Origin: Bacteroidales bacterium
GTDB lineage: Bacteria > Bacteroidota > Bacteroidia > Bacteroidales > F082
Assembly (NCBI GenBank): GCA_900769945.1
Contig: CAAGIO010000013.1
Span: 9,238 to 73,237 of the forward strand
Reading direction: 5' to 3'
DNA: 64,000 nucleotides
Positions 57,786 through 64,000 of this stretch are shown here, piece after piece. The notes below the pieces were generated by a model. That model worked only from the letters and a program-made list of their open reading frames with translations, was not told the DNA's origin and did no database searches. The stretch's first letter is position 1, and each line of letters starts with the position of its first letter. Both the position numbers and the translations under genes were made by a program.

Positions 57786-59031
57786 TGGCAATAGAGTCGA
57801 AAGCCATCTTTGATGGAAGGATTATTGTTGCCTTGCCTCCGACATTCATCTTCCATACCGCCTCTTCAATGCCCGGCACCATATCGTTCGCACCAGCAAT
57901 AAACTGTAGAGGTTCATTACCGAAACTTGTCTCTATCAACTTGTCATCAAGATTATACAGATTATAATGGATTGACACCACGTCACCTACCTTGACGACA
58001 GGACCCGTACCTTTTTCTATTTCAAGGAAATACACTCCTGTAGCACTTGGCTCAACCGTAATATTATGTTCTTTTACAAAACGGTCAATAAGCTCAGGCT
58101 CTTCATTCTTCCGCCTCAAATCAGCCTCTCTTTTTGCAGCCTTCTTCATCTTCTCTTCCTGCTCATATTCCGTAACCGACATAATATCAACATTTTTTAC
58201 CTTTAGAATAAAAGAAGAATACGGCTTAACGAAATCAGAGAAACCGATGCTGTCGAAAGCAAGAGACGACGGTATAACAAAACTGCCCTCACCTCCTTCA
58301 GGGACATTTCTCATCGCCTCATCAAAACCGACACCAAGATAATCATCGCCGCAAATAATATCAACAGGATTATTATCATCAAAATAGAAGATGGTGTCAC
58401 CTTCTAATGTAACCAAGCTGAAGCTCGACCTGAGTATCTCGCCATATTTTGGACCACGCCCCTTACCTTTCACTCCAAGAATAATCAGACCATCATTCGT
58501 AATAACATTATTAACATCAGAATAAAATATCGACAGACGGTCTTCATCATTCTGCCTTAACCTATTCAATTCTTGTTTACGATTATCCTCCAACTCCGCA
58601 GCGGTTATTATCCCGACAATCTTCAAATCAATATACACCGGTTCTCCATGAGTAAGATAATCCGGTATTTCATTCATTTCTAATGTTTTAATACAAAGAG
58701 AATCGATAGGGAACACAATAGTGGCCGAATCGTCAAGATGCATGTTCAAGACACCAGCCATCATATCTCCAATAAAAATAGGCTCTGTAACATCAAAGTC
58801 AACAAGACCATCTGGCTCATAATCACTATGAAAAATCACAGAATCACCGATGCTCTGCATTATTTTCACGAGAACGACATCGCCTATTTGGGGCATCTGT
58901 CCATCTTCATTTAAAACATGGAACTTCATAAAAGCACCATTTTCCATCTTGTCGAAACCCTTATAATTATTAGCACAAGATGTTAATAATGCAAATAAAA
59001 GAAGAAAAAGATATGATGGCAGGTGTTTCAT
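57712..59031 (-). CDS. Lipoprotein with three FKBP-like domains, mostly degenerate
   Basis: 439 residues. Lipobox LLTSC (C19). Three FKBP-like units follow: ~47-140, ~175-282 and ~330-436, the last two joined by a charged helix (EEKMKKAAKREADLRRKNEE). Each has the G-D-x-V start, an I-G/V-G-D-x-x and the closing V-x-L-V-D strand, but the isomerase core (Y...LDG-x-x-FD-S) is altered: the third reads HYNLYNLDDKLIETSF, lacking FD. So all three may be binding modules rather than enzymes. Fifth and last gene of the nrnA operon, 3 bases after the previous gene. 3' end overlaps the convergent ligase gene. Confidence 0.85.
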   Translation of the reverse strand: MKHLPSYLFLLLFALLTSCANNYKGFDKMENGAFMKFHVLNEDGQMPQIGDVVLVKIMQSIGDSVIFHSDYEPDGLVDFDVTEPIFIGDMMAGVLNMHLDDSATIVFPIDSLCIKTLEMNEIPDYLTHGEPVYIDLKIVGIITAAELEDNRKQELNRLRQNDEDRLSIFYSDVNNVITNDGLIILGVKGKGRGPKYGEILRSSFSLVTLEGDTIFYFDDNNPVDIICGDDYLGVGFDEAMRNVPEGGEGSFVIPSSLAFDSIGFSDFVKPYSSFILKVKNVDIMSVTEYEQEEKMKKAAKREADLRRKNEEPELIDRFVKEHNITVEPSATGVYFLEIEKGTGPVVKVGDVVSIHYNLYNLDDKLIETSFGNEPLQFIAGANDMVPGIEEAVWKMNVGGKATIILPSKMAFDSIAISDDIPAYSPVVFDILLVDSQHLQ

Positions 59032-59034
59032 ATA

Positions 59035-59901
59035 CTATTTAAAATCAATTAGTTCCACTTCAAAAACAAGATTAGAGAAAGGAGGAATAACGCCGAGGTC
59101 CCTATCACCATAAGCGAGATAATAAGGAATATAAAGGACAGCCTTCTCACCTTTCGACATCAGGGCAATACCTTCGTCCCAACCGGGAATGACCTGTCCG
59201 ACACCAAGAACAAACTCTATTGGTTCGCCGCGTTCGATAGAAGTATCGAAAACTGTACCATCGAGTAAACAACCTGTATAATGCGCCTTGACTGTTGAAC
59301 CCTTTGAAGGCTTCTCACCTGTTCCATCTTGAGTTTTAACGTAATAAAGTCCCGTAGAAGTAGGCTGAGCCACAACGCCATTCTTCTCCAAATAGGCATT
59401 CAGTTCTGAGGCAGCCTTCTCCGTCTCCGCAGGATAATTTTTCTTAATATTCTCAATCATCCTAAACCTAAATTCGCTTTCAGGATAGAAATCATCGAGC
59501 CTGACTTCAAAACGCATAATGTCGGTACTACTGAATTGAGGTGGTAAAGTATTGTATCCAAACAAGTTAACAAAAGAAGAGTCAATATCAACAATAAAAG
59601 AAGCTGAATCACCCTTATGCATCATTGAGAATCCCTCGACGAAATCAGACCAGAAGGAAGGTTCTGCCATAGGAATGATGTTTTTTGTCAAAGGAAGAAT
59701 AACAACAGTGTCGTTCACCGAACAAGACATTGTTAATTCAAGAAGGTCACCAATCTGGGGATTTTCTCCGCCATTATTAGTAAACAAACGATAATAGAGT
59801 CCGTTATCTGTAGCCTGATAACCCTTAGGAGCATTACTGCAACCCGTTAACACTGAAAGCATTAAAAACAATGCACTCAATAAAAAGAAATTCTTTCTCA
59901 T
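59035..59901 (-). CDS. Lipoprotein with degenerate plus canonical FKBP domains
   Basis: 288 residues. Lipobox VLTGC (C21). The first half (~45-140, PQIGDLLELTMSCSVNDT ... FEGFSMMHKGDSASFIVD ... FEVRLDDF) is a decayed FKBP unit. The second (~195-288) is canonical: GSTVKAHYTGCLLDGTVFDTSIERGEPIEFVLGVGQVIPGWDEGIALMSKGEKAVLYIPYYLAYGDRDLGVIPPFSNLVFEVELIDF, keeping Y, FD, W and the second Tyr of the active site. A helical linker (KNYPAETEKAASELNAYLEKNG) precedes it. Probable peptidyl-prolyl isomerase of the outer-membrane or periplasmic space. Confidence 0.9.
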   Translation of the reverse strand: MRKNFFLLSALFLMLSVLTGCSNAPKGYQATDNGLYYRLFTNNGGENPQIGDLLELTMSCSVNDTVVILPLTKNIIPMAEPSFWSDFVEGFSMMHKGDSASFIVDIDSSFVNLFGYNTLPPQFSSTDIMRFEVRLDDFYPESEFRFRMIENIKKNYPAETEKAASELNAYLEKNGVVAQPTSTGLYYVKTQDGTGEKPSKGSTVKAHYTGCLLDGTVFDTSIERGEPIEFVLGVGQVIPGWDEGIALMSKGEKAVLYIPYYLAYGDRDLGVIPPFSNLVFEVELIDFK

Positions 59902-59916
59902 ATTAGTAATTAGTTA

Positions 59917-60447
59917 TTAATTAATTTTAACTTTATAAACAAGAGCTGATTTAGGGGGAATCCTATCACCATCGCCAAGCAGGCCAAATGCGAGATGAGA
60001 AGGGAGAATAATTTCAGCCACATCACCCTTATGCAAGTGAAGCAGAGCCTCTTCCAGACCGCTCTCAACGCCACCACGACCTACAACGAACACCTTTGGA
60101 CCAAATTCTTTTGAAGAATATATTACTTCACCATCTAAAAGCCTGACCTCATATTCCATTGATACAATGTCCTTCGTCTTAATCAATGCTGTATCTCCTT
60201 GTTTTACAATACGATATCTCAATCCCGTACCAGTCTCCGTCATTATCAATCCCTGGCGAGAGATATAATCATTTATCATTTCTCTTTCCTCACGAACCAA
60301 ATAACGGTTAGCCTTCTCCACGTTCTCCTTCATACTATCATAATCAACCGAAGTTTTTTCGTCAAACGAATGATTATCAACACAAGATGTGAGGCAACAA
60401 GATAATACAAACAAGAGGCAAAACAAATAGGAGAATAACATCTTCAT
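59917..60447 (-). CDS. FKBP-type lipoprotein, GldI-like
   Basis: 176 residues. Lipobox CLTSC (C22). A helical N-terminal stretch (DYDSMKENVEKANRYLVREEREMINDYISRQG) matches the usual GldI lead-in, then one FKBP domain (~85-176). The active-site FD is replaced (LLDGEVIYSSKE), and Trp by Leu (SGLEEALLHL), so activity may be weak or lost. GldI is a gliding-motility lipoprotein in other Bacteroidota; here motility genes are not seen. 9 bases after the upstream FKBP gene. Confidence 0.88.
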   Translation of the reverse strand: MKMLFSYLFCLLFVLSCCLTSCVDNHSFDEKTSVDYDSMKENVEKANRYLVREEREMINDYISRQGLIMTETGTGLRYRIVKQGDTALIKTKDIVSMEYEVRLLDGEVIYSSKEFGPKVFVVGRGGVESGLEEALLHLHKGDVAEIILPSHLAFGLLGDGDRIPPKSALVYKVKIN

Positions 60448-60456
60448 TACTATAAT

Positions 60457-60939
60457 CTATTTAAAATCAACAAGTTCCAAATAAAAGACCAGATTAGTAT
60501 AGGAAGGAATAGGGCCATAGCCAGAGTCTCCGTATGCAAGATAATAAGGAATAACAACCTTTGCCTTCCCACCTCTTTTCATCAACATAACAGCTTCATC
60601 TAAACCCTTGATAACCATACCAGAGCCGACAGTAAACACCATTGGGGCATTCCTATCAAAAGAAGAGTCAAACTTTTGGCCATCAAGGAGATAACCCGTA
60701 TAATTAACAGCCACCTTCGAGCCAGCAACAGGTGAATCACCACTTCCCTCAAGAATGTTAATAAACACAAGTCCCGACTCTGTAGGTGTTTCCTCAATAT
60801 TATTATCCGACAAATAATTATGAAACTCAATATTTGCGTCATTACGATGTGTAGCTGCGGTTTCAAAGCTGCAGGAGGTTGACACAAGGATCAAGAAACA
60901 AATTGATAATAAGCAAGTTATCTTCAAACAGCACTTCAT
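60457..60939 (-). CDS. Canonical single-domain FKBP-type peptidyl-prolyl isomerase lipoprotein
   Basis: 160 residues. Lipobox LVSTSC (C23). One FKBP domain (~60-160) with GSKVAVNYTGYLLDGQKFDSSFDRNAPMVFTVGSGMVIKGLDEAVMLMKRGGKAKVVIPYYLAYGDSGYGPIPSYTNLVFYLELVDF: Y, FD and the last Tyr/Phe are kept; Trp is Leu. It helps protein folding in the periplasm. Its ATG overlaps the nrnA stop by 4 bases (ATGA), so it is translated with nrnA. Confidence 0.92.
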   Translation of the reverse strand: MKCCLKITCLLSICFLILVSTSCSFETAATHRNDANIEFHNYLSDNNIEETPTESGLVFINILEGSGDSPVAGSKVAVNYTGYLLDGQKFDSSFDRNAPMVFTVGSGMVIKGLDEAVMLMKRGGKAKVVIPYYLAYGDSGYGPIPSYTNLVFYLELVDFK

Positions 60940-61955
60940 AATCCGAGCATATTCTTATATTGGGGTAAAACAGAGATTAGGAAATCAACGGCTTCATCAA
61001 GTGAACAGTAAAGAGTACCGCCGGCAGCATTAGTGTGTCCACCTCCGTTAAAATGAGCCTTAGCTAAATCATGGACTGACAGAGAGCCTTTCGACCTAAA
61101 AGAAAGCCTGATAACGTCTTGACGCTCAGTAAGAAGCACCGACATATTTATTCCGTCAATCATAAGGGGATAATTCACAACGCCTTCAGTATCGCCAACG
61201 TGATAATCAAACATTTCCAGCTCCTGCTTACTTAACGAGATAATGGCGGCATGATATTCATCGAGTACAGTCATCTTATTTAAGCAATAGCCGAGCAGAC
61301 GCAGCTTATTCTCAGAGAAAGTATTATATATCTTATTGTGAATCAATGGATAATCAACATTATTTGAAACAAGTTTGCTACAGATATCGAAAGTATTATT
61401 GCCATAAATAGAATGGGAGAAACAGCCAGTATCAGTCATTATACCAACGAGAATACAAGTAGCTATGACATCATCTAAATAGTCTTCAAATCCGAAGTTC
61501 ATTACAATTTCAGCCACAAGTTCGGAAGTGCTTGAAGTCTCAATTTCAGAAAGAGACGCAACAAACTGTGACAAATCAGCCTCCCTATGGTGATCGATGA
61601 GAATCTTCGGAATATTTGAAAAGTGTTGTAAATCGTTATGCATCAGACCTGTACGAGATGGCGAATTAAAATCAAGATAGCAAATCAAATCAGCATTTTC
61701 AATATACTGAACACATGTTTCAGTGTTCTTATCGAACAAAAGGATATCATCTGCGCCAGGAATCCAGGAAAGGAAGGACGGGAAATCGTTAGGAAGAATC
61801 ACCTTCGCGTCAATCCCCAGTTTCATGAGGAAAAAATAGAAAGCAAGAGACGAGCCGACGGCATCGCCATCTGGATTGACATGAGAGACGATAACAACGC
61901 GCCTAACATTTGAGAGTATTTCACGTAATTTATTGAAAAACAATTCTTTATTCAT
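60936..61955 (-). CDS. nrnA: DHH-family nanoRNase/pAp phosphatase NrnA
   Basis: 339 residues from ATG 61955 (MNKELFFNKLREILSNVRRVVIVSHVNPDGDAVGSS); the longer frame to 62024 passes through the promoter. DHH domain motifs: SHVNPDGDAVGS, YLDFNSPSRTG, ILIDHHREAD (DHH) and the DHHA1 GGG motif FNGGGHTNAAGG near the C-terminus. NrnA degrades 2-5-mer RNAs and 3'-phosphoadenosine 5'-phosphate. In Bacteroidota it is often next to gldI, as here. Heads a five-gene operon. Confidence 0.94.
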   Translation of the reverse strand: MNKELFFNKLREILSNVRRVVIVSHVNPDGDAVGSSLAFYFFLMKLGIDAKVILPNDFPSFLSWIPGADDILLFDKNTETCVQYIENADLICYLDFNSPSRTGLMHNDLQHFSNIPKILIDHHREADLSQFVASLSEIETSSTSELVAEIVMNFGFEDYLDDVIATCILVGIMTDTGCFSHSIYGNNTFDICSKLVSNNVDYPLIHNKIYNTFSENKLRLLGYCLNKMTVLDEYHAAIISLSKQELEMFDYHVGDTEGVVNYPLMIDGINMSVLLTERQDVIRLSFRSKGSLSVHDLAKAHFNGGGHTNAAGGTLYCSLDEAVDFLISVLPQYKNMLGL

Positions 61956-61980
61956 ATTAGCTTTACCCAAAAACATTTTA

Positions 61981-62014
61981 CAAAGATAATAAAAATTGTG
62001 ATAATTTTCACAAA
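61981..62014 (-). promoter_or_regulatory. Promoter of the nrnA-FKBP operon
   Basis: Minus strand: TATCTTTG (61988-61981) and TTTG (62014-62011), with a 22-base gap. Leader of about 20 bases before the ATG at 61955. Confidence 0.5.
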
Positions 62015-62048
62015 CAGGCAACAATATTAATAAGGTATAGAATAATTA

Positions 62049-62489
62049 TCACCTACGAATTATCTCCTCAAATGTGTCGTCATCATAAACAAAGATGATT
62101 TTCTTAATTTTAGGTTTTTCTATTGTAAAAGGTTGATTTTGAACATCTTCCGTTACATTATCAAAAAGGGAGTAATTTGTTTGGGCTTGAGAGTCATCAT
62201 TGGGAAAAGCAGAGGGCTCATCCTGTTCAGGCTCAGTCTTCATAGTTTCCGCAAAAGATGGCGAAGGGTCATTAATCGTAATAGGCTTTTTACCAAGCAT
62301 AATCCAGTCAAGATTATACTCAGGAAACACCTCTTTTAACTTAATGATAAAATCAAAACTCGGCTTATTCCTGCCACTTAACAGATGAGAAACATTAGAC
62401 GGACCAATACCGACCATCTCTGCAAACTGAGAAGAAGTCAGATTCTTTGAACGTAGAATATGTGCAAGACGCGATTTTATTTCATCCAT
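62049..62489 (-). CDS. XRE-family transcriptional regulator
   Basis: 146 residues. N-terminal helix-turn-helix (~8-62): RLAHILRSKNLTSSQFAEMVGIGPSNVSHLLSGRNKPSFDFIIKLKEVFPEYNLDWIMLGK, which is the lambda-Cro/CI fold. A polar, low-complexity linker (~75-120) and a charged C-terminal (KPKIKKIIFVYDDDTFEEIIRR) follow; no peptidase or sensory domain. Common in Bacteroidota near the nrnA locus. The upstream region has repeated ATTTGTAAA-like sites, so self-regulation is a possibility. Target genes unknown. Confidence 0.9.
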   Translation of the reverse strand: MDEIKSRLAHILRSKNLTSSQFAEMVGIGPSNVSHLLSGRNKPSFDFIIKLKEVFPEYNLDWIMLGKKPITINDPSPSFAETMKTEPEQDEPSAFPNDDSQAQTNYSLFDNVTEDVQNQPFTIEKPKIKKIIFVYDDDTFEEIIRR

Positions 62490-62529
62490 GACACCTCAAT
62501 TTTTTTAATTTTAACATTCTTTAACGTTA

Positions 62530-62560
62530 CAAAAGTAAAAATAAAATCAATACAAAAGTA
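62530..62560 (-). promoter_or_regulatory. Two -7-like elements upstream of the XRE gene
   Basis: CAAAAGTA occurs at 62530-62537 and 62553-62560, each reading TACTTTTG on the minus strand, as part of a direct repeat ACAAAAGTAAAA 23 bases apart. The nearer one is 41 bases before the ATG. Either may be the -7 element. Confidence 0.4.
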
Positions 62561-62690
62561 AAACAAAGGCATTTTATTTTTGTAAAAATCGAAATAACAC
62601 ACAAAACATTTAACAAATATCTAAAAATGTTAGGTTATATCTTTATGTATCAATAAATTATAACAAAAAAAACAACAGACACACATTCCC

Positions 62691-62849
62691 TTTACAAATC
62701 AATCTACTTTTAAAGTAAAGATTTAACATTTTCATTATTTTTAATTGATTTTTAAATATTTGTAATAAATTATGGTATAAATTTGTATTTTACACATTTG
62801 TAAAACAAACATATTACTTTACATTTGTAATGAAACGATTTACAAATGT
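62691..62849. repeat. Cluster of ATTTGTAAA / TTTACAAAT sites
   Basis: TTTACAAAT at 62691-62699 and 62839-62847; ATTTGTAAA at 62796-62804; ACATTTGTAA at 62821-62830; plus TACTTTTAAAGTA (palindrome, 62705-62717). ACATTTGTAA (62821-62830) and TTACAAATGT (62840-62849) form a perfect 10-bp inverted repeat with a 9-base gap. They lie in the 640-base gene-free stretch between the XRE and AlbA_2 genes. An operator array is possible; very high AT content makes chance repeats more likely. Confidence 0.5.
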
Positions 62850-63104
62850 TTATTTTATTGGTTTTTAATACTTTGTAACTTATTTCGTATTTTTTGTAAA
62901 GTTAAAGTTTACAATTTTGAATTGTGAATATTTTTTGTGAATTTTGTTTCTAACAAGACTTCTCTCCTGAATACGGGCATTATCTGCCATAAAAATCAAG
63001 TCTTCTTAAATCGCCTAAAACGCCCCCAATACGCCCCACCCCAACCAACGACGGGAACAAATAAAATAATCGGAGCAGACAATTCGCCGAACAAGTATTA
63101 TCAC

Positions 63105-63112
63105 TATTTTTG
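63105..63112 (+). promoter_or_regulatory. -7 element of the AlbA_2 gene
   Basis: TATTTTTG followed by C, 17 bases before the ATG at 63129. It lies within the longer in-frame extension, showing that the extension upstream of 63129 is not coding. Confidence 0.55.
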
Positions 63113-63128
63113 CAAAAAAGAAATTATA

Positions 63129-63755
63129 ATGCCTGACCACATACAGAAACTGATAGCCGAAGGCGAGCACCAGATGCTTGATTTTAAATTCGAGGTCTCA
63201 GACTGCAAGAAAATAGCCCGTTCCCTCGCCGCATTTGCCAACACCGACGGAGGACGTTTATTAATAGGTGTAAAAGACAACGGTGCCATTTCCGGAATCA
63301 GGACCGAGGAAGAAAAACACATGATTCAGACTGCGGCAAAAATGTACTGCAAGCCTGAAGTAAAATTTAAAGCCAATGAATGGATAATAAACGGTAAAAA
63401 AGTCCTCGAGATAATCATCCCCAAAAGCAGCCACTTCAAACACAAGGCTCCAGACCATAATAATATATATAAGGTGTACATACGGGTGAAGGATAAAAAT
63501 ATTGTTGCAAACAGAATGCTCCTTGATATTTGGCGACACGAAAACGACAAAAAGGAAATTCGACTATCCCTGAACAACGAAGAAATGCTGCTCCTAAGGA
63601 TTATCAACGAAAATTCAAAAATAAGCCTTGAACAACTAATAGAGCTTTCAGGATTAAAAAAGAAAATAACGGAAAAAATAGTCACAAACTTCATCAATAT
63701 GAGATTAATTTGCTTTGAAATCGACGAGAAAAACATCTATTTTACATCTGAATAG
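63129..63755 (+). CDS. AlbA_2 (Schlafen-type) ATP-binding domain protein
   Basis: 208 residues from ATG 63129. The AlbA_2 pattern is complete: LIAEGEHQMLDFKFEVSDCKKIARSLAAFANTDGGRLLIGVKDNGAISGI (~8-57), then CKPEVKFKANEWIINGKKVLEIIIPKSSHFKHKAP and KVYIRVKDKNIVANRMLLDIWR. The C-terminal ~65 residues are a helical, winged-helix-like part (EEMLLLRIINENSKISLEQLIELSGLKKKITEKIVTNFI). The longer frame to 62937 crosses the promoter and is rejected. Such genes often sit near rRNA operons in this phylum to my recollection; function unknown. Confidence 0.88.
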   Translation: MPDHIQKLIAEGEHQMLDFKFEVSDCKKIARSLAAFANTDGGRLLIGVKDNGAISGIRTEEEKHMIQTAAKMYCKPEVKFKANEWIINGKKVLEIIIPKSSHFKHKAPDHNNIYKVYIRVKDKNIVANRMLLDIWRHENDKKEIRLSLNNEEMLLLRIINENSKISLEQLIELSGLKKKITEKIVTNFINMRLICFEIDEKNIYFTSE

Positions 63756-63839
63756 CGTTTTTTTTGAAAATTTAGAGCGAAAAACAAGAGCAAAAACATA
63801 AAAAAACGGCCACTTCTCCCCCACCTAACATAGAATTGA

Positions 63840-63931
63840 AACAATATATTTGATTGAATTTCAATAAAAAATAAAAAAAATAAAAAAATATTAAAAAAGT
63901 GTTGCGAGTAAGGGAAAAAGGCGTACCTTTG
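63840..63931 (+). promoter_or_regulatory. Ribosomal RNA operon promoter
   Basis: TTG (63902-63904), exactly 19 bases, TACCTTTG (63924-63931), with transcript start near 63938. An A/T-tract block (63840-63900) lies directly upstream, like an UP element. TTGCGAGT (63902-63909) and ACTCGCAA (63933-63940) make an 8-bp inverted repeat around the promoter core. The combination is typical of Bacteroidota rrn promoters. Confidence 0.75.
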
Positions 63932-63937
63932 CACTCG

Positions 63938-64000
63938 CAATCACGGGGAAGAGGCCGTTGGTCAGCGGGGAGGTGGTTGCGGAGTTCTTTGAAAGCAATG
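63938..64000 (+). other. 5' leader of a ribosomal RNA operon (16S beyond window)
   Basis: GC-rich transcript leader ending in AGTTCTTTGAAAGCAATG; GTTCTTTGA-like boxA sequences just upstream of 16S are typical for Bacteroidota rrn leaders. The 16S gene itself is not within the window. The identification rests on the promoter, the boxA-like sequence and the sudden change to GC-rich non-coding DNA. Confidence 0.65.

Noticed and set aside
62490..63128. Replication origin
   Set aside because: AT-rich with repeats, but no DnaA-box clusters (TTATCCACA type) and no dnaA/dnaN genes nearby.
62937..63128. N-terminal extension of the AlbA_2 protein
   Set aside because: The extension passes over a perfect -7 element and has no family similarity; start at 63129 preferred.

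Overview
The window reads as chromosome of a strictly anaerobic member of the Bacteroidales (phylum Bacteroidota). Evidence seen directly: many intergenic regions carry the Bacteroidota-type promoter (TTG/TTTG, about 19 bases, TAnnTTTG); one protein ends in a type IX secretion sorting domain; families largely confined to the phylum occur (DUF4293, two DUF3078 proteins, GldI-like FKBP lipoproteins, a Gre-like factor beginning MSRGFVK); Shine-Dalgarno sequences are mostly absent. A lysine-fermentation operon and hybrid cluster protein point to an amino-acid-fermenting anaerobe. Family or genus cannot be fixed from the sequence alone.

Layout. 0-6.8 kb: end of a DUF3078 protein, a phosphodiesterase, DUF4293, Rho, DNA alkyl-repair protein, a K+ channel with a zinc ribbon, and a DUF47-Pit phosphate uptake pair. 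7-8.6 kb: hcp. 8.8-14.4 kb (minus): adaptor, RND pump and TolC tripartite efflux operon. 14.6-18 kb (minus): prolyl oligopeptidase lipoprotein and a T9SS cargo protein. 18.4 kb: lipocalin. 19.1-27.8 kb (minus): a nine-gene operon for lysine fermentation to butyrate/acetate (CoA-transferase A, kal, kce, kdd, kamA, small membrane protein, kamB, kamC, kamD), starting at a clear promoter and ending at a strong terminator, but lacking kamE and the CoA-transferase B subunit. 28-32 kb (minus): SulP transporter, a Gre factor fused to a decayed Nudix domain, a small conserved protein and an ECF sigma factor. 32-40 kb: uvrA, peroxiredoxin, a 73-bp tandem repeat, a DUF1963 pair, DUF3078 and a phosphohexomutase. 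40-41.9 kb: a gene-poor accessory pocket holding a lone HsdR-N-like PD-(D/E)XK protein and a possible small RNA. 41.9-44.7 kb (minus): TPR lipoprotein, recA, nth. 44.8-50.4 kb: DUF2007, GNAT-like protein, LolD-type ATPase, TPR protein, UPF0597. 50.5-52.8 kb (minus): a RelA-type synthetase with a dead hydrolase site, translationally coupled to clpS. 52.9-57.8 kb: flippase, two Wzz-like proteins and an O-antigen ligase/polymerase. 57.7-62 kb (minus): an nrnA operon with four tandem FKBP lipoproteins of increasing domain number. 62-64 kb: XRE regulator, an AT-rich stretch with repeated ATTTGTAAA-like sites, an AlbA_2 ATP-binding protein, and finally the promoter and leader of a ribosomal RNA operon whose 16S gene lies beyond the window.

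The strongest candidates for something not previously described are the Gre-Nudix fusion, the FKBP lipoprotein ladder with progressive loss of catalytic residues, the lone restriction-like protein with its putative neighbouring small RNA, the 73-bp tandem repeat, and the lysine operon that has lost two obligate partner subunits while gaining a two-helix membrane protein. No tRNA or rRNA gene body, complete insertion sequence, prophage or CRISPR array is visible.
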